64,000 bases of DNA from NCBI RefSeq assembly GCF_009834875.1, contig NZ_WVHT01000004.1, forward strand, positions 62,001 to 126,000, read 5' to 3'. This stretch comes from Hufsiella arboris (GTDB taxonomy: Bacteria > Bacteroidota > Bacteroidia > Sphingobacteriales > Sphingobacteriaceae). Under the pieces are notes generated by a model. That model was not told the origin of the DNA. It worked only from the letters and a program-made list of their open reading frames with translations, and made no database searches. The position numbers and the translations under genes were made by a program. Of the stretch, positions 52,243 to 60,909 are shown piece by piece. Positions within the stretch are counted from its first letter, which is position 1. Each line of letters starts with the position of its first letter.

Positions 52243-52848
52243 AGGGATTTATTGGTTATTACGAGGGTTTGAACTAACAGGCATTTATACTTTATAAAGG
52301 AACAGATTTTAAATAATGGGCTTTACATAATTGAAAAGCAGGGCCTGAATTCATGTCAAACTGCAGCCCCGTTCTTTGCTTATCCTACACAAGGCATTAG
52401 CCACAAGGCCAGTATCCGCCGCCCGGGTTTAGAAACGTCCGGCATTCGGTTCTAACAACATTCGAAATCCGAACCGCTAATAAAAACGCAAATTACAGCG
52501 TTGTCACTCCTATTTAGCCCCGATAGAAGCGGTTACCCCGCAACGACGCGGTGGATTAAGCGACGGCGTGAGGAGTAAAAGCGGATAGCGGGAAGAGACA
52601 TTAACCGAGGCATGTGGCCCTGCGCTACAAATTATCCGACTTAACATTGAAATTTAATTAAATCGTAACTTGGGTAAGTTACATGGCCTGCATTTCGATC
52701 ACGTAATAAAAATGCCAAAAATTTGACAAGCCATTTACTATCATCTTTAACTTACGTCCAAGCCTTCTTTCCGTTTCTTAATAAAATCCCTGAACTTAGC
52801 AGCCAATATCGTCCGGCAGATTTTATGGTCGATAATTAATTCCAAGTC
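52243..52848. other. Intergenic region carrying a repeat element
   Basis: 606 bp, no credible gene. Apart from the repeat at 52506-52595 I see nothing specific; the 200 bp before the persulfide dioxygenase gene must hold its promoter, but no exact TAnnTTTG box was found. Confidence 0.5.
52506..52595. repeat. Bacteroidota-type intergenic repeat element
   Basis: The stretch begins with TAGCCCCGATAGAAGCGG, has a GC-rich centre with a CCGC/GCGG hairpin, and ends with TAAAAGCGGATAGCGGG. This matches, from memory, a REP-like element dispersed between genes in Flavobacteria and related Bacteroidota (AGCCCCGATAGAAG ... CGGATAGCGGGA). It could form an imperfect long hairpin. Only one copy is visible here. 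Confidence 0.6.
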
Positions 52849-54234
52849 ATGAAAGTTGAACAAATTTATACCGGCTGCCTGGCACAAGGCGCATATTATA
52901 TCAGCTCCGACGGAGAGGCAGCTATTATTGATCCCTTACGTGAAGTGCAGCCATACATAGACCGCGCTAACCGCGATAAGGTGCAGATAAAGTATATTTT
53001 CGAGACTCACTTTCACGCGGACTTTGTTTCAGGACACCTGGATTTAAGCGAAAAAACCGGCGCATCCATCATTTACGGACCGACAGCGAAACCAGAATTT
53101 GACGCCATTATCGCTGAAGACGGCCAGGAGTTTAAGATAGGCAAGCTGATCATTAAAATTTTACATACACCAGGCCATACGCTTGAAAGCACCACTTACC
53201 TGTTAAAAAACGAAGACGGAAAGGATTACGCCATTTTCACCGGAGACACATTGTTTTTAGGAGATGTTGGCCGGCCAGACCTGGCTCAGAAAGCTGCGCA
53301 CATGACGCAGGACGATTTAGCCGGCTTGCTATATGACAGTTTGCAAACGAAAATAATGCCTTTGGCTGATGATGTCATAGTATACCCGGCGCATGGAGCT
53401 GGTTCTGCCTGCGGAAAGAATATGATGAAGCAAACTGTTGATACCCTCGGTAATCAGAAAGAGATGAATTATGCGCTCAATCAAGCCGATAAGCAATCCT
53501 TCATCAAAGCCGTTACAGAGGGACTGCTGCCACCACCACCCTATTTCCCAATGAATGTGTCGATGAATAAAAAGGGTTATGAAAGTTTTGACGATGTAAT
53601 GGACCAGGCACTGACACCACTCGATCCGCAACAATTTGAAACCCTTGCTGAAAGCAGCGGTGCATTGATTTTAGATACCAGAAGTGCAGATGAGTTTGCC
53701 CAAGGCTTTATTCCGCAATCAGTTAATATTGGCCTGAATGGCGATTTTGCACCCTGGGTTGGCTCACTGGTCGCAGATGTAAAGCAACCCCTGCTATTGA
53801 TTACCGATAAGGGCCGGGAGGAAGAAACCGTCACCCGACTCAGCAGGGTTGGGTTTGACAGGATACTAGGATATTTGGACGGCAGCTTCGAAAGCTGGTC
53901 AAACGCGGGTAAAGAGATTGATTGTATTAACCGTATTTCTGCCGACCAATTTATTGATGAACTGACGGATAAAAGTAATATCATCGACGTTCGCAAAGAA
54001 ACGGAATTCGAAGCCGGGCATGTTGAACAGGCACATAATCATCCGCTGGCTGACATAAACGACTGGATTGAATCCATTAACCCGTCCGAACATTTTTACG
54101 TGCATTGTGCCGGCGGCTACCGCAGCATGATCGCAGCCAGCGTACTGCATGCCCGAGGCTATCACAACTTTAGCGAAATTAATGGCGGTTACGGAGCGAT
54201 TAATAAGGTGATTTCCACAAAACCTAAATTCTAA
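52849..54234 (+). CDS. Persulfide dioxygenase-rhodanese fusion (CstB-like)
   Basis: 461 residues in three parts. Residues 1-245 form a metallo-beta-lactamase-fold persulfide dioxygenase with ligands in THFHADFVSGH (H54, H56, D58), HTPGH (H110) and GDTLF (D133). A first rhodanese domain (about 265-350) lacks the catalytic Cys (TDKGREEE, T319-D320), so it is inactive. The C-terminal rhodanese (about 370-461) has an active C420 in VHCAGGYRS. This order matches CstB, which oxidises persulfides from sulfide stress and makes thiosulfate. No CsoR-type regulator or SQR gene is adjacent. Confidence 0.88.
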   Translation: MKVEQIYTGCLAQGAYYISSDGEAAIIDPLREVQPYIDRANRDKVQIKYIFETHFHADFVSGHLDLSEKTGASIIYGPTAKPEFDAIIAEDGQEFKIGKLIIKILHTPGHTLESTTYLLKNEDGKDYAIFTGDTLFLGDVGRPDLAQKAAHMTQDDLAGLLYDSLQTKIMPLADDVIVYPAHGAGSACGKNMMKQTVDTLGNQKEMNYALNQADKQSFIKAVTEGLLPPPPYFPMNVSMNKKGYESFDDVMDQALTPLDPQQFETLAESSGALILDTRSADEFAQGFIPQSVNIGLNGDFAPWVGSLVADVKQPLLLITDKGREEETVTRLSRVGFDRILGYLDGSFESWSNAGKEIDCINRISADQFIDELTDKSNIIDVRKETEFEAGHVEQAHNHPLADINDWIESINPSEHFYVHCAGGYRSMIAASVLHARGYHNFSEINGGYGAINKVISTKPKF

Positions 54235-54268
54235 AAACAATGTTGACGAGATAATAATCTTGTAAGCA

Positions 54269-55138
54269 ATGTATTTATCCATGCGCAATATTTTTCTGAC
54301 AGCGATACCGATGACAATAATTTTGTCGGCTGGTGTTTTTTCCTATTCCCGTAACAAGTCAGCTCCTGCGAAAAGTTATGACCTCAGCAAGCCATTAAAA
54401 ACATGGAAGCTGCCGGCATCACTTAAGGAGATTTCAGGAATAGCATGGGTCGATGCGAATCATTTGCTGGCTATTGAAGACCTGACGCCAAACCTGTATC
54501 TTCTCAATATGAACGGGAAGAATATCATCGAAAGAAAAGTGTTGATCAAGCAGGAAACGAAAAAGTTCGACCTGGAAGATGTATCAGTAAATGGCACAAC
54601 TGCCTATTGTTTACGCAGTGATGGCAAACTATATCAGGTAGCTAACTGGAATACCAAAGCTTCTTCTATAAAATACGAAACTGGCCTTAGCCGCGACAAC
54701 AACACCGAAGGGATTTGCGTCGATCCGCCTAGCAAAGATTTATTAATTGCCTGTAAAGAAGATAACGGTCTGAAAGACGCCAAAAAATCAACCCGGGCTG
54801 TTTACCGCTTCAGTCCGTCAACTCGTCAATTAAACAAAAAACCGTTCCTTCTCATCGAGAAAAAGGACCTTGGGATCAAGGAAGAGCGCCCCGATGTTTT
54901 TCCGTCCGCCATTTCCATTCACCCGACAACTCATGATATTTATTTACTGTCGACCAGGGAAAATAAATGCCTGATGGTTTATACCTACCAGGGAAAGTTT
55001 AAATCCATCCAGTATTTAAATGCCGATGAATTTCCGCAGCCGGAAGGGATTTGCTTCGCACCAGATGGAACCTTGTTTATCAGCACCGAAGGCAAAGGAA
55101 ATGGGTCAGCATTTTTGTATGAGTTTAAATACCAGTAA
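54269..55138 (+). CDS. SdiA-regulated-like beta-propeller protein
   Basis: 289 residues (or 285 from the ATG at 54281, MRNIFLTAIPM). N-terminal signal or anchor, then WKLPASLKEISGIAWVDANHLLAIED, TEGICVDPPSKDLLIACKE and PQPEGICFAPDGTLFISTEGKG. These are the repeat blocks of the SdiA-regulated / YjiK family, a beta-propeller of unknown function, probably periplasmic. It follows the CstB-like gene by 34 bp and may share its transcript. Confidence 0.75.
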   Translation: MYLSMRNIFLTAIPMTIILSAGVFSYSRNKSAPAKSYDLSKPLKTWKLPASLKEISGIAWVDANHLLAIEDLTPNLYLLNMNGKNIIERKVLIKQETKKFDLEDVSVNGTTAYCLRSDGKLYQVANWNTKASSIKYETGLSRDNNTEGICVDPPSKDLLIACKEDNGLKDAKKSTRAVYRFSPSTRQLNKKPFLLIEKKDLGIKEERPDVFPSAISIHPTTHDIYLLSTRENKCLMVYTYQGKFKSIQYLNADEFPQPEGICFAPDGTLFISTEGKGNGSAFLYEFKYQ

Positions 55139-55287
55139 TTAATAGCCGCAATTTATATAGGCAGATTTCTCGTAACATGGGTTATTCAATGCAGCATACT
55201 TGTCCAATTATCGCTACTCGAAGCAATTGTACGCTAATATCATCCTCTCAATTTGTATATTAGTAAGTACTTTTCAAACCTCAAAAT

Positions 55288-55857
55288 ATGGCTGAATTTG
55301 AGAACGCCTATAAAATCACCATGACAAATGAAGGCGGTTACGCTAACAATAAACTGGACAAAGGCGGAGAAACATATAAAGGAATAGCCCGCAACTTCTG
55401 GCCGAACTGGGCAGGATGGCCAACAATAGACCGGGTTAAAGCTACCTCGTCGAATTTAAACGCAGACCTCGACAGCAATGATACGTTGGAGCAGCTGGTT
55501 CATTCATTTTATAAACGCAATTTCTGGGATACCGAAAACTTAGACAATATCCGGTCACAGGAACTTGCGAACCAGGCTTTTGACATCGCCGTTAATATGG
55601 GTACAAGCATTGCCGCAAAATTCCTGCAGAAAGGCTACAACGCTGTTCATTCCGAAACACCGCTACTTATTGACGGAGGTATTGGACCAATAACTGTAGA
55701 AGCGGTCAACTCGTCAGAACCTTGTCCGATCTACGATGCTATCAATGTTTTAAGAAAGGAACGCTACGACAATATCATTGCCAGCAACCCGTCACAGGTG
55801 ATTTTCAAAAACAGCTGGTACAGCCGGATAAAACCGTTTGACGACAGCCTGGCTTAA
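55288..55857 (+). CDS. Glycoside hydrolase family 108 muramidase
   Basis: 189 residues. The family signature NEGGYANNKLDKGGETYKGI holds the catalytic Glu15, followed by the conserved YKRNFWDTENLDNIRSQELANQAFDIAVNMG and a C-terminal peptidoglycan-binding-like tail (IGPITVEAVNS). These lysozymes are usually phage endolysins or secretion-associated muramidases (ZliS). No holin, spanin or phage gene is near and there is no signal peptide, so export is unexplained; a leftover phage gene or a role in cell-wall remodelling is possible. Confidence 0.85.
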   Translation: MAEFENAYKITMTNEGGYANNKLDKGGETYKGIARNFWPNWAGWPTIDRVKATSSNLNADLDSNDTLEQLVHSFYKRNFWDTENLDNIRSQELANQAFDIAVNMGTSIAAKFLQKGYNAVHSETPLLIDGGIGPITVEAVNSSEPCPIYDAINVLRKERYDNIIASNPSQVIFKNSWYSRIKPFDDSLA

Positions 55858-56004
55858 CAGAATGGGCAACCAGATTTCGTTGAACGAAGTAACAATTAGC
55901 GATATATCAAAAAGAATTGCGGCCAAATCCCCACAAAAACTTGATTGTTAGCGCTCTAATCAATGGCATTCTTATTGAATCAATAGAACAACAAAATAAC
56001 CGCC

Positions 56005-56940
56005 ATGTCAGACAAAATTTTAGGCCTTCATCATATCACCGCAATCGCGGATAACGCCCAACGCAATCACGACTTCTATACTAATATTCTCGGATTGAGA
56101 ATGGTTAAGAAAACAGTCAACTTTGATGATCCCGGGACTTACCACTTTTATTACGGCAACGAGGAGGGTACGCCGGGAACAATCCTGACTTTCTTTCCCT
56201 GGGAAGGTATTGGCAAAGGCCGTACAGGAGTTGGCATGGCTACCGAAATCGGCTACTCTGTTCCTAAAAACAGTTTCGATTTCTGGCTGGACCGATTCAA
56301 ACGGTATAATGTGGTTGTAACTCAACAAGCTGAACGATTCGGCGAAAACTTCATTACATTCTCCGATCCCGACGGATTGAACTTTAGCCTTATTGCTCCA
56401 CAAAACGCTGATGACAGAAAAGCATGGACAACAAATGAAATTAACGAGTCTGCTGCTACAAAGGGCTTTCATAGTGTTACACTGACACTGAAAAAAATTG
56501 ACGAGACGGCTAAAGTGCTCACAGATATTTTCGGATATCGTTTACTAAGCCAACAAAACAATCGGTACCGGTTCATTTGCGATGCTGTTTCAAGCGCTTC
56601 CATTGTTGACCTTCTTGAAGAACCCGATGGTAAAACAGGACTTAATACTGCCGGTACAAATCACCATGTAGCTTTCAGGGTTGCAAACGAAGATGTACAG
56701 ATGGCATTTCACGAAAAAATCATGAGCAAGGGCCTGCAGATCACACCTAAAATTAACCGTGACTATTTCTATTCACTTTATTTTCGTGAACCTGGAGGCG
56801 TGTTATTTGAAATTGCAACCGATAATCCCGGCTTTACTGTCGATGAACCCCTTGCCGAACTTGGCTCAAATCTTAAGCTTCCTAAACAATATGAGCCGGC
56901 CAGGGAAGAAATTGAAAAGGTATTACCAGTTTTGAAATAA
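56005..56940 (+). CDS. MhqO-like ring-cleaving dioxygenase (VOC), first copy
   Basis: 311 residues, two VOC (vicinal oxygen chelate) halves. The first metal ligand is H9 or H10 in LHHITAIADN. HHVAFRV marks the second module and REPGGVLFEIATD supplies the C-terminal Glu ligand. It closely matches the MhqO/LinE-like family of putative extradiol dioxygenases acting on hydroquinones. Adjacent homologue 1 bp away and an MhqD-like hydrolase further on form one operon. Substrate not established. Confidence 0.85.
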   Translation: MSDKILGLHHITAIADNAQRNHDFYTNILGLRMVKKTVNFDDPGTYHFYYGNEEGTPGTILTFFPWEGIGKGRTGVGMATEIGYSVPKNSFDFWLDRFKRYNVVVTQQAERFGENFITFSDPDGLNFSLIAPQNADDRKAWTTNEINESAATKGFHSVTLTLKKIDETAKVLTDIFGYRLLSQQNNRYRFICDAVSSASIVDLLEEPDGKTGLNTAGTNHHVAFRVANEDVQMAFHEKIMSKGLQITPKINRDYFYSLYFREPGGVLFEIATDNPGFTVDEPLAELGSNLKLPKQYEPAREEIEKVLPVLK

Positions 56941-56941
56941 C

Positions 56942-57898
56942 ATGCCACAAGAACCGATTACCGGAATTCATCACGTTACTGCCATCGCGTCGAGCACTAG
57001 TAAGAACCTTCATTTTTACGCCGGAGTCTTGGGTTTGAAACTGATTAAACAGACAGTAAATTTTGACGCTCCTGAAGTTTATCACCTCTACTACGGCAAT
57101 GAAACAGGTCAGCCGGGCAGCGTAATGACGTTCTTTCCTTACGAAGGGCTTGTCAAGGGCCGGCATGGAAAAGGGATGCTTAATACAACCACTTTTTCAG
57201 TCCCGCTTTCCTCTCTCGATTACTGGATTAACAGGTTAAAAAGTTTCGACATCTTGTATAAGGAACCGGAAGAACGCTTTGACAACGAAGCAGTTATTTA
57301 TTTCGAAGATGAAGATGGCCTCGGGCTGGAACTTATATTTAACGACAGGGACCAACGCAAAGGATATAGCGGCGGGCCGGTCGCAGAAGAACATGCAATC
57401 AAAGGCTTCTACAGCGTGGAAATATGGGAAGAAGGCTATGAACGAACTGCAGGTTTACTTACTGAGCAGCTTAATCATAAGTTGGTGGCCGAAAAAGGAA
57501 ACCGTTTTCGTTTTGCAGCGAAAGACGCGCCGGGCAATTATGTGGATGTTCTCTGTACACCGGATGTTCTGAAAGGCCTCGCCGGCAGTGGAACTGTTCA
57601 TCACGTTGCTTTCAGTACGCCTGATAAGGAGTCGCAGGAAGAGGTCAGAAAGAAGATTTTGCTGCGAATGCTTAATCCAACACCCATTCTGGACAGAAAA
57701 TATTTCACGTCAATTTATTTCAGGGAGCCCGGAGGTGTGCTTTTTGAAGTGGCTACAGCCGCGCCTGGCTTTTCCGTTGATGAAGATATAAGCAGTTTGG
57801 GCAAGGAGCTGAAACTGCCTGACTGGCTTGAGAAAGACCGTGAAAAGATCTCGGCTAAACTACCTCCGCTTGCTATTAACCTGCAAAATTATTACTGA
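56942..57898 (+). CDS. MhqO-like ring-cleaving dioxygenase (VOC), second copy
   Basis: 318 residues, a paralogue of the previous gene with the same block order: IHHVTAIASS, TVNFDAPEVYHLYYGN, HHVAFSTPD and REPGGVLFEVATAAPGF. Divergence is substantial, so the duplication is not recent and the two may prefer different substrates. The start codon follows the preceding stop by 1 bp, showing translational coupling. Confidence 0.85.
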   Translation: MPQEPITGIHHVTAIASSTSKNLHFYAGVLGLKLIKQTVNFDAPEVYHLYYGNETGQPGSVMTFFPYEGLVKGRHGKGMLNTTTFSVPLSSLDYWINRLKSFDILYKEPEERFDNEAVIYFEDEDGLGLELIFNDRDQRKGYSGGPVAEEHAIKGFYSVEIWEEGYERTAGLLTEQLNHKLVAEKGNRFRFAAKDAPGNYVDVLCTPDVLKGLAGSGTVHHVAFSTPDKESQEEVRKKILLRMLNPTPILDRKYFTSIYFREPGGVLFEVATAAPGFSVDEDISSLGKELKLPDWLEKDREKISAKLPPLAINLQNYY

Positions 57899-57899
57899 C

Positions 57900-58520
57900 A
57901 TGCACAAAAAAAAAATAAAATATGCCGGCCTCCCCTTGGATGGTGCCGGGAAAGTTCTGATCATGCTGCATGGCCGCGGGGCTTCGGCGGACGACATTTT
58001 ATCCCTTTCCAACTATCTTAATGTAAAAGATTTTGCCTTAATAGCGCCACAGGCGACCAATCAAACCTGGTATCCTTATTCGTTTCTCGCACCTGCGAAG
58101 CAAAACGAACCATGGCTTTCGTCGGCTATGGACTTACTTAGCGACCTCGTTTCTGAAATTGAACAACTGGGCATCACAAAGGAGAATCTTTATTTTCTTG
58201 GGTTTTCACAAGGCGCTTGCCTGACGCTCGAGTTTGCAAGCCGGAATGCCGCAAAATATGGCGGTATTGTAGCATTTACAGGCAGCCTGATCGGCGAAAA
58301 AATAGAGCCTGACAAATACAAAGGCGACTTTGAAGGTACTCCCGTCCTGATCGCTACAAGCAACCCCGATTTTCACGTACCTGTAGAACGGGTTTATGCC
58401 TCCGCTAATATCTTAAAAAATATGGGTGCTCATGTTACGGAAAAAGTCTACGACAATATGGGACATACGATTAATCAGGATGAAATCAATCTTGCTAATC
58501 AACTGATATTTGATAAATAG
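57900..58520 (+). CDS. MhqD-like carboxylesterase/phospholipase
   Basis: 206 residues from the ATG at 57900 (1 bp after the preceding stop); an upstream frame extension overlaps the VOC gene. Alpha/beta-hydrolase with oxyanion strand MLHGRGASADD, nucleophile elbow GFSQGA, acid in SNPDFHVPVERV and catalytic His in MGHTIN. It matches the MhqD/YodD group, which in Bacillus is co-regulated with MhqO for quinone resistance. Last gene of the three-gene operon. Confidence 0.85.
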   Translation: MHKKKIKYAGLPLDGAGKVLIMLHGRGASADDILSLSNYLNVKDFALIAPQATNQTWYPYSFLAPAKQNEPWLSSAMDLLSDLVSEIEQLGITKENLYFLGFSQGACLTLEFASRNAAKYGGIVAFTGSLIGEKIEPDKYKGDFEGTPVLIATSNPDFHVPVERVYASANILKNMGAHVTEKVYDNMGHTINQDEINLANQLIFDK

Positions 58521-58943
58521 CATTATCGTATAGAAGGCTATCGGACTCATCTTAACGGTCAGTCCATACCAGCAAGAATCTTACGTTTTCAGGCAACATC
58601 CTTTCATTTCAAACCTGACGGGAACGGCAGCCCCGAGGTACGAGGGCTACAGTGGACGGCAGGGCTATCGGCCGATAGCAGCAGAAACGCTCATTTTCAA
58701 AATGATATCATAGCTAACCAAAAAATGATAAAATTTAGATCATGGGCGATCATTCCGCTAAAGCAATTGGCGCCAATTCGCTTCGAAAATACGGTTTGCC
58801 GATTGTTGACAACCCAAGACCCTTAATAGTGTAAACACAGCAGTCTGTAGTAATCCCAAAGTGCTTTGTCATACCAAAATAAAATCCGACAAGAAACTGA
58901 TAATTGAGAAGCATATTATTTGGAAATTAACTTTTATTACTGT
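58521..58943. other. Intergenic region with a palindromic repeat
   Basis: About 420 bp without a credible gene; a 30-codon frame at 58742 has no supporting feature. It contains the palindromic element at 58612-58683. The right end carries the -33 element of the tetR promoter. Confidence 0.5.
58612..58683. repeat. Palindromic REP-like element
   Basis: Contains AGCCCCGAGGTACGAGGGCT, a hairpin (AGCCC/GGGCT), and the perfect 16-bp palindrome GCTATCGGCCGATAGC (58664-58679). The GC content is above the surroundings. Its AGCCCCGA start resembles that of the repeat at 52506, so both may belong to dispersed intergenic families of this genome (inference). Confidence 0.5.
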
Positions 58944-58964
58944 TAACTTTGCTAACACCGTTAG
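58919..58964 (+). promoter_or_regulatory. tetR promoter with operator
   Basis: -33 TTTG (58919-58922), 21-bp spacer, -7 TAACTTTG (58944-58951, exact TAnnTTTG). The operator CTAAC-N3-GTTAG (58952-58956 and 58960-58964) abuts the -7 box and covers the transcription start. The same operator recurs before the pump genes. Confidence 0.8.
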
Positions 58965-58974
58965 GAAATAACAA

Positions 58975-59574
58975 ATGGGAATCGTAGAACGAAGAAAAAG
59001 GCAACGTGATGAAGTTAAAAGCGACATCATCAGTACGGCCTGGGAAATGGTGAAGAAGGAAGGCTGGAATTCCCTATCGATTAGAAAGATAGCTGATGCC
59101 ATTGAATACAGCGTGCCCGTTATTTACGATCATTTTGAAAACAAGGAGGCGATCCTATTAGAATTTGCAAAAAAAGGATTCCGGCAATTGTCTACCATGA
59201 TCATAAAAGCAAAGCAACAACATGAAGCTCCTGCCGAGCAGATAAGGGCTATGGCTGACGCTTACTGGGATTTTGCGTTAAACAATATCGAGCTATATCA
59301 GCTGATGTTTGGAATTAACATGGCCTGCTGTGAAATAAGCAAAGCAATGCCGGAACAGGAGAAATTTCGGGAAATCGTAATGGAACCAATAAACGAAATG
59401 TTGGGAACGGAGGGCCGTAACAATACCAATGCATGTTTAAAATATCATACTTTTTGGTCGATCATGCATGGATTAATTTCAATAAAGATTGTCGGCAATT
59501 CAGCGATTGATTCAGAACTTAATAAAATAGTACTCGATGATGCTATTTCGGGTTTTATAAAAAATCTCACGTAG
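58975..59574 (+). CDS. TetR-family repressor of the adjacent RND pump
   Basis: 199 residues. N-terminal TetR HTH: EVKSDIISTAWEMVKKEGWNSLSIRKIADAI then EYSVPVIYDHFENKEAILLEF (recognition helix around VPVIYDHF). The C-terminal ligand domain is unassigned (TetR_C_33/WHG-like by the LYQLMF pattern). A matching CTAACnnnGTTAG operator lies over its own promoter and 56 bp before the adaptor gene, so it should repress itself and the pump until an effector binds. Confidence 0.9.
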   Translation: MGIVERRKRQRDEVKSDIISTAWEMVKKEGWNSLSIRKIADAIEYSVPVIYDHFENKEAILLEFAKKGFRQLSTMIIKAKQQHEAPAEQIRAMADAYWDFALNNIELYQLMFGINMACCEISKAMPEQEKFREIVMEPINEMLGTEGRNNTNACLKYHTFWSIMHGLISIKIVGNSAIDSELNKIVLDDAISGFIKNLT

Positions 59575-59593
59575 ATTTTTTTTGGCTGATAAT

Positions 59594-59606
59594 CTAACAG
59601 CGTTAG
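59594..59606 (+). promoter_or_regulatory. Second TetR operator, before the RND pump genes
   Basis: CTAAC-AGC-GTTAG followed by GAAAAATAAC, nearly identical to the site before tetR (CTAAC-ACC-GTTAG followed by GAAATAAC). It lies in the 87-bp gap between tetR and the adaptor gene. A separate -7 box is not clear. Confidence 0.75.
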
Positions 59607-59661
59607 GAAAAATAACAATGTTCAAACATCTATTTAAAAACAAACCTTTAAAGCACAAAAC

Positions 59662-60840
59662 ATGAAAACAACAAAGAAAACAGTACCGTTAATCTTGAGA
59701 TTTACTCCCTTCCTTATGATAGCCGCCATGGTGATATATAGCAGCTGCGGATCATCTGTGGCAAATAACACACCGCCTCCGCCACAGGAGTTACCGGTTT
59801 ACAGCGTGGTATCTAAACCTGTTACAACTTTTACCGATTATACAGCTTCCCTGCAAGGAAGCCGTGACATCGAAATACGCCCGAAAGTTGATGGTTACCT
59901 TGAAGCAATTTATATAGATGAGGGCTCCTATGTAAAAAAGGGGCAGCCACTTTTCAGAATAGATGGCCGCACTTATCGTGAACAGGTCAATAATGCGAAT
60001 GCCGCTCTTTTATCCGCGAAAGCTGCGTTAGAAAATGCTTCAATTAATGTGACCAAATTAACTCCGCTCGTTCAGAATAACGTGGTATCGGATGTTCAGT
60101 TGCGCTCGGCGAAGGCTGCTTATGATGCAGCAAAGGCAAATGTGGCGCAAGCGCAGGCACAATTGCAATCTGCTAAAATAAACGTTGGCTACACTACTAT
60201 TACCGCGCCTGCAGAAGGTTATGTCGGAATTATCCCGTTTAAAACCGGAAGCCTGGTTGGTCAAACTATGCCGCAGGCCTTAACTGTACTTTCTGAAACC
60301 CGAGATATGCATGCATATTTCACAATGAGCGAAGTGGATTTCATTGCCTTCAAAGAACAGTTTGCGGGTAATACTATCCAGGAAAAAATAAAAAAACTGC
60401 CGCAAGTGGAACTTTTACTCGCAGACAATACTACTTATCCGGCAAAAGGAAGAGTGGAATTGGCAGGTGGTCAATTTGATAAAGCCAGCGGTACGATCAG
60501 CTTCCGCGCAGTATTTCCGAACGCGAATGGCTTATTGCGGTCGGGTAATACAGGTAAGATCAGGATTCCAAGTTTAAATACTGAATCACTGCTTGTACCG
60601 CAGGAAGCTACCTATGAATTACAGGACAAAGTATTCGCCTATGTACTGGCAGACAGTAACAAGGTGGTCGGAACTCCGCTTACCGTTACCGGAACAAGCA
60701 GCCACTTTTACCTGGTTTCAAAAGGCCTCAAACAGGGTGATAAGATTGTCTACAAAGGCATAGACAGGCTGCGCGACGGGATGATTATCAAACCTCTGGC
60801 AATGTCTGCCGACAGTTTGTTGAGAACTGCCTCTTTGTAA
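59662..60840 (+). CDS. RND efflux periplasmic adaptor lipoprotein
   Basis: 392 residues. Lipoprotein signal with Cys29 (MVIYSSCGSS). AcrA-like: EIRPKVDGYLEAIYIDEGSYVKKGQPLFRID (lipoyl half), Ala-rich coiled coil (about 105-180), TITAPAEGYVGIIPFKTGSLV (second half), then beta-barrel and membrane-proximal domains. It shows the same architecture as the adaptor at 42.7 kb but is a distinct paralogue. It is 87 bp downstream of tetR with a TetR operator between. Confidence 0.93.
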   Translation: MKTTKKTVPLILRFTPFLMIAAMVIYSSCGSSVANNTPPPPQELPVYSVVSKPVTTFTDYTASLQGSRDIEIRPKVDGYLEAIYIDEGSYVKKGQPLFRIDGRTYREQVNNANAALLSAKAALENASINVTKLTPLVQNNVVSDVQLRSAKAAYDAAKANVAQAQAQLQSAKINVGYTTITAPAEGYVGIIPFKTGSLVGQTMPQALTVLSETRDMHAYFTMSEVDFIAFKEQFAGNTIQEKIKKLPQVELLLADNTTYPAKGRVELAGGQFDKASGTISFRAVFPNANGLLRSGNTGKIRIPSLNTESLLVPQEATYELQDKVFAYVLADSNKVVGTPLTVTGTSSHFYLVSKGLKQGDKIVYKGIDRLRDGMIIKPLAMSADSLLRTASL

Positions 60841-60909
60841 GAAAACTTAACATCAAATACCTTATTAACTGTATCTCTAAGCGGTTTAGAGATACTTAAT
60901 GCCACAATT

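Noticed and set aside
58742-58834. 30-codon plus-strand frame starting MGDHSAKAIGANSL
   Set aside because: Very short, no hydrophobic segment, promoter or terminator.
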